This document shows positions 1 through 8,129 of a stretch of 21,566 nt of DNA, one piece after another; position 1 is the first letter of the stretch; the number at the start of each line of letters is the position of its first letter. This DNA comes from DATESZ01 sp035283845 (GTDB lineage: Bacteria; Desulfobacterota; Syntrophia; Syntrophales; JACQWR01). The stretch covers positions 1-21,566 of the forward strand of contig DATESZ010000143.1 of assembly GCA_035283845.1 (NCBI GenBank), in the 5' to 3' direction. The position numbers and the translations under genes are program-made. The notes below the pieces were generated by a model that saw only the letters and a list, made by a program, of their open reading frames with translations, did not search any database and had not been told where the DNA came from.

Positions 1-1
1 A

Positions 2-187
2 TACCTTCAACAATTTGGGTTTAAGGTTATAAGGTTCTGGAACAATGAGGTTTTACAAAATACAAACGGAGTTTTAGAGATAATAAGGGAGAACTGTTTG
101 TCCCACCCTCCCCTCAATCCCCTCCCGTCAAGGGAGGGGAAGAAAAGTAGGATATCCCGTCAAGGGAGGGGAACGTTACCCACTTGA
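2..187 (+). pseudogene. 3' end of a DUF559-type (Vsr-like) endonuclease gene
   Basis: The gene is cut by the window edge, so only the last 61 codons are visible, in the frame starting at base 2. The segment FGFKVIRFWNNEVLQ followed by NGVLEIIRE is the typical C-terminal strand and helix of DUF559 proteins, small PD-(D/E)XK nucleases related to very-short-patch repair enzymes. After ENCL the frame runs into the palindromic repeat at 101-173 and is read through it as a low-complexity tail before TGA at 185-187. That tail is probably not native. Whether the missing 5' part is intact cannot be seen, so it may be a working gene with a repeat-derived tail. The family call is good and the status uncertain. 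Confidence 0.6.
101..173. repeat. GC-rich palindromic repeat with an 18-bp direct repeat
   Basis: CCCGTCAAGGGAGGGGAA occurs twice, at 124-141 and 156-173, with a 32-bp period. The first copy forms a hairpin with the CCCTCCCCTC-rich stretch just upstream. The sequence resembles the hairpin cores of the repeats at 7480-7580 and 10008-10108 (CCCTCCC, GTCAA or GTCGA, GGGAGGG) and is probably a degenerate relative. It lies exactly between the DUF559 fragment and the SIR2-like frame, a likely recombination point. Confidence 0.6.
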
Positions 188-188
188 A

Positions 189-1016
189 ATGAGAAAGAGC
201 CTAAAAAAGGCATTTATGATGGCCGGTTTAAATGCCTATCAAACATTGGATAACATTATTCGTGATTACGATTACGGAAACAAAGTTTATTCCAATAAGG
301 CCGATATAGGTCATCTTGCCATAACGAAATTTATTCAACTAATAGGGAATAAGAAACGGCACGGCTTTTTCTTCACTTTGAACCAGGATATTTTTATTGA
401 ACGTTACGTCATGTCATCTTCGCCATCTGGCCCGCTGCCGGCTAACCACCTCGTTTGCCCTGGTGTTAAGTGTAATTACAGCCGATTTCATAATAAAGGA
501 GGCACGAAAGAATTGGAATCCGCTGATCTTGTCAAAGTACTGAAAGACAAAGAATTGGAAAAAGCAAAGATGGATTTCAGAAAATCCCCCGATTGCCTTC
601 ATTACATCAAGCTGCATGGATCATATGATTGGCGGGATGAAAAGAACCAAACAAAGATGATCATTGGTACAAACAAGCCGGGTCAGATCGAAAAGGAACC
701 ACTTTTGTCCTGGTATTTTCAATTGTTCAAGGAAGTCCTTATACTGGGTAACCGGCGGTTGTTGATAATCGGCTACGGCTTTGGAGATCCACACATCAAT
801 GATGTCATAATTGATGCTATCAAACGGCACAATTTGAAGATATATGTGATGTCACCCGATGATCCAAAGAATTTCAGAAGAAGGATGGACGACATAGATT
901 GGAATATTTATAGAGCTACGAGTGGTTATTATCAATGTACCTTGAAGGAATTATTTCCCATTGTAGGTAATTCTCCCCGTTATACAAATTTTAAAAAGGA
1001 ATTCCTTTTTCTCTGA
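189..1016 (+). CDS. SIR2-like domain protein (SIR2_2 type), possibly 5'-truncated
   Basis: A 275-aa protein with the hallmarks of SIR2-like domains from defence proteins: T63-x-N65-x-D67 (FTLNQDIF), L142-H143-G144-S145 with the expected active-site histidine, and the C-terminal GYGFGDPHIN at 195-204. Families with this domain typically hydrolyse NAD+ and act in abortive infection. The N-terminal GxGxS loop that binds NAD is not seen; the frame starts at MRKSLKKAFMMAG, which looks like the helix normally following it. No good ribosome binding site precedes ATG 189, since the nearest purine-rich run belongs to the repeat. ATG 216 or 219 are alternative starts. G+C is about 37% in a hand-counted stretch, far below the next gene. 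It ends 10 bases before mod, whose GAAGAGG binding site overlaps its stop, so co-transcription is likely. Family fairly sure, activity doubtful. Confidence 0.72.
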   Translation: MRKSLKKAFMMAGLNAYQTLDNIIRDYDYGNKVYSNKADIGHLAITKFIQLIGNKKRHGFFFTLNQDIFIERYVMSSSPSGPLPANHLVCPGVKCNYSRFHNKGGTKELESADLVKVLKDKELEKAKMDFRKSPDCLHYIKLHGSYDWRDEKNQTKMIIGTNKPGQIEKEPLLSWYFQLFKEVLILGNRRLLIIGYGFGDPHINDVIIDAIKRHNLKIYVMSPDDPKNFRRRMDDIDWNIYRATSGYYQCTLKELFPIVGNSPRYTNFKKEFLFL

Positions 1017-1026
1017 AGAGGTAACG

Positions 1027-2952
1027 ATGCCTGAAAATATCAACTGGGGGCCAAGGAATCCCCATCCGCTGTCGCAGATGAGGACGGAGCTGGTGTGGGA
1101 GGGGAAGTACGACGAGTACGGCAGGCGGAGGGAGGTGGATATTGCCGGGTCGGCGATGCCGCTCCAGCGGATTGAAACGGTGGATGAACCGGCCAGTCGT
1201 TTAGGGCAGCAACCGGGCCTCTTTGACGCTGTGAAGGCCCACCCTGATGATTTCCGGAATATGCTCATCTGGGGGGACAACAAGCCCGTCATGGCCTCTT
1301 TGCTCAGGGATTTCAAGGGCAAGATTGACCTCTTTTGCATTGACCCGCCCTTCGACGTGGGGGCCGACTTCACCATGAACATCCCCATCGGTGACGAGTC
1401 CGAGACCATCGGCAAAGACCAGTCCACCCTGGAGATGGTGGCCTACCGGGACATGTGGGGCCGGGGAACGGATTCCTACCTCCACATGATGTACGAAGAT
1501 CTGGTTTTGATGCGGGAGCTTCTGAGCGAGAAGGGGAGTATTTATGTACATGTAGATTGGCGGGTTAATTCGTTCCTTCGGCTAATATTGGATGAAATTT
1601 TCGGTCAAGAGTATTTCCGTAATGAGATTGCATGGCACTATTCAGGTTGGAATAAGAAGCTGGCAGGCTCTTTTGAAAAGAGACATGACTCTATTTTGTT
1701 TTACTCAAAGACGGAACGACCATCGTTTAACTCGTTCTTCATTCCATGGGTATCTAAGGAAGAGTATGTAAAAAAGCGTAAGCAAAAGATTAGAACCGAT
1801 GCACAGGGCAACGAGTATGTATTGTCTGATGCCGGCGGGGGAAAAAGAGTTGAAAGATACCTCAATGATGCCATGCAAGAAGGTGTTGTGGTTGATGATG
1901 TGTGGGACATTGACAAGCTAAATAACTCTGCAATCGAATCAGTGTACTATGCTACCCAAAAACCCGAAGCCCTACTCGAACGGATCATCAAGGCATCCTC
2001 GAACGAAGACGACCTGGTGGCCGATATCTTCTGCGGCTCCGGGACTACCGGTGCCGTTGCGGAGCGGTTGGGGCGGCGGTGGATCATGGCCGATCTGGGG
2101 CGGTTCGCCATCCACACTTCAAGAAAACGACTGATCGATCTCCAGCGGAAACTTCACGATGAAGGGAAGCCTTACCGCGCCTTTGATGTTTACAATCTTG
2201 GCCGTTACGAGCGCCAGTGGTGGCAGAAGGAACGCCTCCAGGGCGCCGATGAGGAGCACCGCCGCGTCATCCTCGAGTTTTATCGGGCTGAACCCCTCAC
2301 GGACTCGTCATCGCCCCTTATCCATGGCCGGAAAGGCCCGGCCCTCGTCCACGTAGACGCGATTGACGGTATCTTCACGAGGCAGGAGGTCACGGAAGTT
2401 GCCAAAGCCGTCAAAGAAGCCGGGGGCAAAGAAGTGGCCTGTCTCGCCTGGGAATTTGAGATGGACCTGCGGCTTACCTGCAACGCCTTAGAGGCGGAGC
2501 ATGGAATCCGGGTCAAGCTCATCCCCATTCCGCGGGAGATCATGGAGAAGAACCGCAAGGAACCGCCGCCTTTCCTGGAGATGGCCGTCCTGGAGGCAAA
2601 ACCGGTCATTCAGAAAAAGGCGGGCAGGACCGTCGCCGACATCAAGCTCATGACCTTCATACCCTCGCTTGCCGAAGTGCCCGTCAAGGAACTTCAGGCC
2701 CTGAAGGAACGGGCCGTTCAGTCCGGCTTTGATTTCATTGACTTTTGGGCCGTGGATTTCGACTACCGGCCCGGCCAGCCCTTCAAGCACCACTGGCAGG
2801 CCTACCGCACCCGGAAGGACCGGAAACTTCCCACCGTCTCCTCGCAGGACTTCACCTATCCAAAACCGGGCAAATACACGGCCTGCGTCAAGGTCATCGA
2901 TACCTTTGGCTGCGACACGTCCATCACCGTGGAGGTGACGTATGAGTTCTGA
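1027..2952 (+). CDS. Type III-like adenine-specific DNA methyltransferase (Mod subunit)
   Basis: A 641-aa protein with beta-class N6-adenine or N4-cytosine methyltransferase motif order. Catalytic motif IV DPPFD is at 106-110, preceded by KIDLFCI. The AdoMet-binding motif I DIFCGSGTTG is at 333-342, followed by WIMADLGRFA. The specificity region lies between them. After about residue 380 comes a long extra C-terminal region ending in a PKD-like beta strand pattern (PGKYTACVKVIDTFG). The start has GAAGAGG 7 bases upstream. The stop overlaps the start of res by 11 bp, the normal mod-res arrangement. It should modify the target site and guide Res to unmodified DNA. G+C drops to about 42% across 1561-1980, roughly the specificity region, against 56-72% in flanking stretches. 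DPPF instead of DPPY is an accepted variant. Substrate base and recognition site cannot be read from sequence. Confidence 0.88.
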   Translation: MPENINWGPRNPHPLSQMRTELVWEGKYDEYGRRREVDIAGSAMPLQRIETVDEPASRLGQQPGLFDAVKAHPDDFRNMLIWGDNKPVMASLLRDFKGKIDLFCIDPPFDVGADFTMNIPIGDESETIGKDQSTLEMVAYRDMWGRGTDSYLHMMYEDLVLMRELLSEKGSIYVHVDWRVNSFLRLILDEIFGQEYFRNEIAWHYSGWNKKLAGSFEKRHDSILFYSKTERPSFNSFFIPWVSKEEYVKKRKQKIRTDAQGNEYVLSDAGGGKRVERYLNDAMQEGVVVDDVWDIDKLNNSAIESVYYATQKPEALLERIIKASSNEDDLVADIFCGSGTTGAVAERLGRRWIMADLGRFAIHTSRKRLIDLQRKLHDEGKPYRAFDVYNLGRYERQWWQKERLQGADEEHRRVILEFYRAEPLTDSSSPLIHGRKGPALVHVDAIDGIFTRQEVTEVAKAVKEAGGKEVACLAWEFEMDLRLTCNALEAEHGIRVKLIPIPREIMEKNRKEPPPFLEMAVLEAKPVIQKKAGRTVADIKLMTFIPSLAEVPVKELQALKERAVQSGFDFIDFWAVDFDYRPGQPFKHHWQAYRTRKDRKLPTVSSQDFTYPKPGKYTACVKVIDTFGCDTSITVEVTYEF

Positions 2953-5900
2953 AACCATCGTGAATGTTGCCGCGCTGGAACCGCTCTACAAACCGCATGA
3001 GGAACCGACCCACCACCGGGTTCGGGCCAAGACGGAGGGAGCACGGGCCGAGATCGTCAAGGGACGCCGACCGAGCGCCATCACCATCGCGCAGAATCTC
3101 CGCCAGCTCGTGGGGGAGTGGCGGCAGTGGGAATACCCCGGCGCCTCGGATACGACGCGGGAACTCCTCGCCTACTGGTTCGAGCGGAGCCATCTGACCA
3201 GCGGCAAAGACGGCGGACAGGTTCCCTTCCGCTATTACTTCTGCCAGCGGGAGGCCATCGAGACGCTGATCTTCCTTTACGAGGTGCGCAGCATCAGAAG
3301 CCTGGCCGGGATGACAGGCGAATGCGGCGGAGCGCTCAGCGACATTGCCGCCCTGGGTATCGACCCCGATGAAGACCTCTGGTCAAAATACGCCTTCAAG
3401 GTTGCCACGGGGGCGGGCAAGACGAAGGTGATGAGCCTGGCCATCGTCTGGAGCTATTTTCACGCCCTGAGGGAATCGGATTCGCCCCTGGCCCGACACT
3501 TCGTTGTCGTCGCTCCGAACCTCACCGTCTTCGAGCGCCTGAAAGAGGACTTTCATCCTGAGGGGGGCGGCCCGGATATTTTTTCCCAAGATTCCCTTAT
3601 TCCCCCGGCCTGGCGGGGCGATTGGAATTTTTCCGTCGTCCTGCAGGATGCGGCGAGCGGCGCCGCCACGGGCGGCATACTCTATCTCACGAATATCCAC
3701 CGTCTATATGACATCGGCAAGAGGCAGAAAAAGAAGGAAGAAGAAACCTATTCCTGGATGGGTCCGCCCGTCTCCAAGGCCAAGGCCCTCGACACGGGGG
3801 CGGCGCTCCGGGAACGGATCACCGCCCATGAACGGGTCATGCTCCTGAACGACGAGGCCCATCACGTCTGGGACCCCGGCTCCGCCTGGAACGATGCCAT
3901 CGCCTACCTCCATCATACGATTAATAAACGGACCGGCGGCGGCTTGATAGCGCAGCTCGATTTCTCTGCCACGCCGAAAGACAACAACGGGAACATCTTC
4001 AAGCACGTGGTCTGCGACACCCCCTTGGGCGAGGCGGTGGATGCGGGGATCGTCAAATCTCCCATAATCGGCCGGGGGCACAGTCTCATCGAACAGCCGG
4101 GGGAGGACGCATCGGTGAGGTATCAGCACCACCTGATGCTCGGCTACACCCGCTGGCTGAAATCAAAGGAAGAGTGGGAGAAAAGCGGCAAAAAGGCGCT
4201 ACTGTTCATCATGACGGAGGATACCGAGGCAGCGAATCAGATCGCACAACGGCTCAACACCGATCCACTCTACGGGGCACTCAACGGAAAAACGATCAAC
4301 CTCCATACGCGCCTGAAGGGAAGCCTGAAAAAGGAAGGCCGTGGCGCTGCCGCCCAGGTGGTTTTCAAAGAGAGCGAGAAGGAAATCAGTGATGAGGACC
4401 TGAAAGAACTGCGCAAGCTCTCCCGGGATTTGGATGAAAACACGAGCCCTTACCTCTGCATCGTCTCCGTCCTGATGCTCCGGGAAGGGTGGGACGTCCG
4501 GAACGTAACGACCATCGTGCCGCTGCGGGCCTATACCTCCAAGGCCAACATCCTGCCTGAGCAGACACTTGGCCGGGGCCTGCGGCGGATGACCCCGCCC
4601 GGGGAGGCGCTGGAGGTCGTCTCCGTGGTGGAACACGATGCCTTCACCAGCCTCTATGTCCAGGAGTTGAGCCAGGAAGGACTGCCTATCGAGGTGGTTG
4701 ACGTGGAGCAGATCCCGAAGACAACCGTAACCATCTACCCCGACGTCCAGAACAAGGATCTGATTGCTTTGGATCTGCTCATCCCCCGTCTCACGCCAGC
4801 GCATCGGATCGTCACCGCACTCGGGAACATCACGTTTGACGAGCTAAAGAAGGCCTTTTCCCGATATAAGCCCCTGCCACTCGGACAACCCCGGCCGACG
4901 GAGGTGGAATACGAGGGTCGGCATCTCTTTACCAATGAAGTGGTGGAGAAGATGAAGGTGGATCTGCCGCTCCTCCAGAACGGGATCACGGCGATCTCCT
5001 TTTTCCGCAAGACATTGGAATTTCAGACCAGATGCCAGAATACTCAACAGGTTCTGGCGCCGCTTCTCCAGAAATTTCTCGAGGAAGTTCTCTTCACTGA
5101 AAAGGTGGACCTCTGCGATCCCCGCCTGTGCAGCAGGCTTTCCGACAGCGACGTTCAGGAGCATATCCGGGCGACCTTCATCCCCTTAATTCTGGAGAAG
5201 ATTACCCGGACAGAAAAACCCGTTCCCCAGACGGAATCTGCCTCCATAACGGCCTGGAGGCCCTTCCAGGCAACCCACTCAGAGCGGCATCCGGCCATCC
5301 CGGCCAATAAGACGCCCTTCAATCTCGTTCCATGCAACCGTGAGTTAGAGGTGGCCATGACTCTTTTCGCAGACCAAGGGCCGGACGTGGCCGCTTTCTG
5401 CAAGAATGCCGGGCCGCAGTCCCTCCGGATTGATTACCTGACCGCAACGGGTCGCATAGCCTTATACACTCCGGATTTCCTGGTACGTCTGTCCGGCGGC
5501 GGTTATCTGCTCGTGGAAACCAAGGGACGGGAGGACCAGGACGTCCCCGCCAAGGCGCGGGCCGCCGTGGCTTGGTGCCGCGCCGCCTCCACGAAAAAGG
5601 TGAAATGGGATTACCTGTATGTCCCCCAGGGCGTGATGGGAAAATTGAGTTCAAACCGGATAGAATACTTGGTCCGGACCTGCGCCCCTGCCCTGGCAAA
5701 TCTGCTCAAGGAGGAGGAAGATGTACAGTTGCTGTTGCCCTTCGGCGAGACGCCGGATGTGACGGCAACAATGCTGGAGAAATTCATTTCTGCGGAAGAT
5801 TTGGCATCCCTGCCATCGCGCTACCGGAAGGCGGTAGAGCATGCCGTGACCCTTTACCAGTTCACGGAAAAGAAAAAGGACATGTCCTTTGCGCCCGTCT

Positions 5901-6382
5901 TTACGTCCCTCTTGGGTCCATTAGACGAGGCAGCTAAGGGCCTCCTACTGGAGCTCCTTCTGCCGGATATTCCAGCGTCCTCCATAGAACAGGCCAGTTA
6001 CTTCGATCCCTACTACGGGAACCTTTCCAGGAAGGACTTTAACTGGCTGAGGAACCAGGCAAACAATCTGAAACGGACGCTGATCTATCGGAATGGGGTC
6101 ATGCCCCTGGGGCTTCTCTCTTTCTGTCTGGCCTACGGAAATCAGGGAGAACATCCTCCCGGCGGCGTCTTTACTTCCGTCCGACAGAAGTTTTCCCGCT
6201 TTCGCGATCCCGAATTCCCACGGATGATCGAGGACATCCGCGATTTCCGGAACACCTACGTAGCGCATCAGGAAAAAGAATTGACGGACAGAGAAAAGGC
6301 ACAGGCGGCCCTGAAACGGTGGGTCGGCGGCTTACTGCAAATTTACCGTCTTCATCACGGAGCTTCTCCTTTTCATGCTTGA
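2942..6382 (+). CDS. Type III-like restriction enzyme: SF2 helicase-nuclease (Res subunit) with a HEPN-like tail
   Basis: A 1146-aa protein. Walker A VATGAGKTK is at 154-162, the DEAH box at 304-307, SAT motif III at 342-344, and motif VI QTLGRGLRRM at 541-550 after LREGWDVRNV. These define a superfamily 2 translocase of the Res type. A PD-(D/E)XK nuclease follows, with D845 and E859-T-K861 (DFLVRLSGGGYLLVETKG), so the catalytic residues look intact. The last 130 or so residues form an alpha-helical extension with R1103-N-T-Y-V-A-H1109, an Rx5H pattern as in HEPN ribonucleases. Classical Res proteins end near the nuclease. It begins inside the last codons of mod, implying translational coupling and a shared complex. 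Role: ATP-dependent recognition and cleavage of DNA lacking Mod methylation. Subtype is inferred. Confidence 0.88.
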   Translation: MSSETIVNVAALEPLYKPHEEPTHHRVRAKTEGARAEIVKGRRPSAITIAQNLRQLVGEWRQWEYPGASDTTRELLAYWFERSHLTSGKDGGQVPFRYYFCQREAIETLIFLYEVRSIRSLAGMTGECGGALSDIAALGIDPDEDLWSKYAFKVATGAGKTKVMSLAIVWSYFHALRESDSPLARHFVVVAPNLTVFERLKEDFHPEGGGPDIFSQDSLIPPAWRGDWNFSVVLQDAASGAATGGILYLTNIHRLYDIGKRQKKKEEETYSWMGPPVSKAKALDTGAALRERITAHERVMLLNDEAHHVWDPGSAWNDAIAYLHHTINKRTGGGLIAQLDFSATPKDNNGNIFKHVVCDTPLGEAVDAGIVKSPIIGRGHSLIEQPGEDASVRYQHHLMLGYTRWLKSKEEWEKSGKKALLFIMTEDTEAANQIAQRLNTDPLYGALNGKTINLHTRLKGSLKKEGRGAAAQVVFKESEKEISDEDLKELRKLSRDLDENTSPYLCIVSVLMLREGWDVRNVTTIVPLRAYTSKANILPEQTLGRGLRRMTPPGEALEVVSVVEHDAFTSLYVQELSQEGLPIEVVDVEQIPKTTVTIYPDVQNKDLIALDLLIPRLTPAHRIVTALGNITFDELKKAFSRYKPLPLGQPRPTEVEYEGRHLFTNEVVEKMKVDLPLLQNGITAISFFRKTLEFQTRCQNTQQVLAPLLQKFLEEVLFTEKVDLCDPRLCSRLSDSDVQEHIRATFIPLILEKITRTEKPVPQTESASITAWRPFQATHSERHPAIPANKTPFNLVPCNRELEVAMTLFADQGPDVAAFCKNAGPQSLRIDYLTATGRIALYTPDFLVRLSGGGYLLVETKGREDQDVPAKARAAVAWCRAASTKKVKWDYLYVPQGVMGKLSSNRIEYLVRTCAPALANLLKEEEDVQLLLPFGETPDVTATMLEKFISAEDLASLPSRYRKAVEHAVTLYQFTEKKKDMSFAPVFTSLLGPLDEAAKGLLLELLLPDIPASSIEQASYFDPYYGNLSRKDFNWLRNQANNLKRTLIYRNGVMPLGLLSFCLAYGNQGEHPPGGVFTSVRQKFSRFRDPEFPRMIEDIRDFRNTYVAHQEKELTDREKAQAALKRWVGGLLQIYRLHHGASPFHA

Positions 6383-6520
6383 AGAAGTCTGCCGGATGGG
6401 AAGCTTCATGACCTTCGCATACCGGATCATGTGATCGTAACCGGAAAAGGTTACTACGGTTTTCAGGGAGCAGGGCTTATCAAAGAGTGATGAGGCTGTC
6501 TTGACCCTATTCCCCATCTC

Positions 6521-7387
6521 CTAAAAAAACCATGGTAGGACGGTAAAGCGCTCCCGTTGGTATGCGTTGTCTCCACCGTGGATTATAATTCCTGTCTCGG
6601 CTGCGGGTGCGCCCAAGGCGCAGAAATATCTAAGACCTGCGAAAAATGACGGATCCACCGTCTGACCGGATTTGATTTCCAGGGGGATCAATTTCCGGCC
6701 CGCATCGAGAACGACGTCCACTTCGTGGCCCGTCCGGTCTCGCCAGAAATAAAGAGGCGGCGCCTCTCCACGGTGGGCGGAGGCCTTATACAGTTCGGCA
6801 ACAACATAGGTCTCGAAGACGGCGCCTCTCATAGCGTGACCGATAAGGTCCACCGGTTCTCTGATACGGAGCAGAAAGCACAGGAGTCCCGTATCGAAAA
6901 AATAGAGCTTAGGGCTTTTGATCAGGCGTTTGGAAAAGTTCGCATGATGTGGCGGAAGGAGATGAATAATGAATCCCGCCTGCAGGATCGACAGCCACTG
7001 CCGCGCCGTGGTGTGGGAGATCCCGCAATCGGCAGCGATGGATGAAAGGTTGAGGATTTGCCCCGTTCGTCCGGCGCAGAGACGGACGAAACGCTGAAAG
7101 GCATCCAGATTACCGATATTAGCCACATCCCGGACATCCCTTTCCACATAGGTCCTGTAATAGGCCGAAAGCCAATCCTGGGCGTCGAGCCCCTTGTCGT
7201 GAATGCGGGGGTAGAAGCCCTTGTGAAGGATGGCCTCCAGATCGAACGGCGGTTTTTGCCCTGTGTCCTTAAGATTGTCGATCTTCCAGGGATCAAAGGA
7301 AGGTCTGCTCAGCAACTCGTCGAGGCTGAAAGGCAGGAGGTTGGCGATGGCCGTCCTTCCGGCCAGGGTTTGGTTTACCTTGTTCAT
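6521..7387 (-). pseudogene. DUF4143 protein, C-terminal part of an AAA_14/DUF4143 ATPase lacking its ATPase domain
   Basis: The 288-aa product matches the second half of the common ATP-binding DUF4143 proteins (usually about 380-420 aa). It begins at NQTLAGRTAIANLLPFSLDELL, normally found near residue 110 of full-length members just after the Walker B region. A winged-helix segment lies at about 112-134 (SSIAADCGISHTTARQWL). A PD-(D/E)XK-like core is near the end, with E222-V-D224 and E237-I-K239 (LEIKSGQ). The Walker A half is absent. Upstream, the frame has only about a dozen codons before a stop, and the 101-bp repeat at 7480 lies 93 bp away. The 5' truncation therefore looks real, and the gene is probably a remnant. 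It points away from pgpA and converges on res. Confidence 0.75.
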
Positions 7388-7479
7388 AAGGTGCGTTTTG
7401 ATGGTAAGAGTAAGAGAAATATGTCAAAATCTGATTGATAATTTTACCGCAATGTCGTAATACTCTTCCCTAACTAACC

Positions 7480-7580
7480 CCCATGCCCGGGTCGGGCACA
7501 ACGCAGGATGAAAATCACCCCCACCCCTCCCTCCCCCGTCGAGGGGAAGGGGTACAGGGAGGGGGGTATTTTCATATAAA
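7480..7580. repeat. 101-bp dispersed hairpin repeat, copy A (upstream of pgpA)
   Basis: This is a GC-rich imperfect palindrome. The left arm (GATGAAAATCACCCCCACCC) and right arm (ending GGGGGGTATTTTCATAT) pair around a GTCGA centre. Over the 98 bp from ATGCCCGGG to CATATAAA it matches copy B at 10011-10108 at all but 7 positions, without gaps. It ends 47 bp before the pgpA start. The type is a short non-coding dispersed repeat, REP- or MITE-like. There is no gene in it. Confidence 0.85.
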
Positions 7581-7627
7581 ACATAAAAAATACTTTTTAC
7601 GAAGTCTTCAGGAATTAAGGTCAATGG

Positions 7628-8119
7628 ATGAACCTCGAAACCTTTTTCAAGCCGCAAACTATGAAAGGAAAATGGATTAAGTTGGCGGCCACCGGTTTCG
7701 GTATCGGCTTCGCACCTGTCGCCCCTGGAACTGCAGGAACATTGGCGGGCATTCCCCTTTTTTTTATTTTTTCTTCTCTTTCATGGCCCGGATATCTTTT
7801 TTTTGCTGCCTGCTTTACGGGCGCCGCCGTTTATCTCGCCCGGTCGGCGGAAGTTCTCTTTGCAAAAAAAGATCCCCCCTGTATTGTGATTGATGAAATA
7901 ACAGGTTTTTTGTGGACAATGTTTTTTGTTTCCTCTACCCTTATCCATGTTCTTTTGGGCTTTATTTTATTTCGCTCTTTCGATATTATAAAGCCCTTCC
8001 CAGTCAGAAGCTTTCAGGATAAATTGCCCGGAGGATACGGGATAGTGGGAGACGATGTAATGGCCGGCATTTACAGTAATTTAGTGCTCCAGATCGTGAT
8101 ACGATATTTTGCGATATGA
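7628..8119 (+). CDS. pgpA: Phosphatidylglycerophosphatase A
   Basis: A 163-aa membrane enzyme that dephosphorylates phosphatidylglycerol phosphate to phosphatidylglycerol at the inner membrane. Family signatures are clear: GFGIGFAPVAPGTAGTLAG at 23-41, the acidic IVIDEITG at 86-93, and FDIIKPFPVRSFQD then GGYGIVGDDVMAG at 118-147, which hold the conserved acidic residues. Hydrophobic segments at about 41-65 and 94-115 fit membrane spans. The start at 7628 is preceded by AAGG at a suitable distance, while the next ATG (7661) lacks a binding site. It ends 10 bases before cinA, whose GAGG overlaps its stop, so the two are probably co-translated. Length is normal for the family. Confidence 0.93.
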   Translation: MNLETFFKPQTMKGKWIKLAATGFGIGFAPVAPGTAGTLAGIPLFFIFSSLSWPGYLFFAACFTGAAVYLARSAEVLFAKKDPPCIVIDEITGFLWTMFFVSSTLIHVLLGFILFRSFDIIKPFPVRSFQDKLPGGYGIVGDDVMAGIYSNLVLQIVIRYFAI

Positions 8120-8129
8120 GGATAATGTA

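Noticed and set aside
101..173. Short direct repeats near the left edge as a CRISPR array
   Set aside because: There are only two copies of an 18-bp GC-rich unit with a 14-base spacer, and the unit belongs to a dispersed palindromic repeat. No cas gene is present.
7388..7440. A TTGACA hexamer on the minus strand upstream of the DUF4143 remnant as a promoter
   Set aside because: No -10-like hexamer is found at 16-18 bases, and the downstream gene appears 5'-truncated.
8109..8129. Upstream TTG start for cinA
   Set aside because: It would overlap the pgpA end and lacks a binding site, whereas ATG 8130 has GAGG at good spacing and matches the usual family start.
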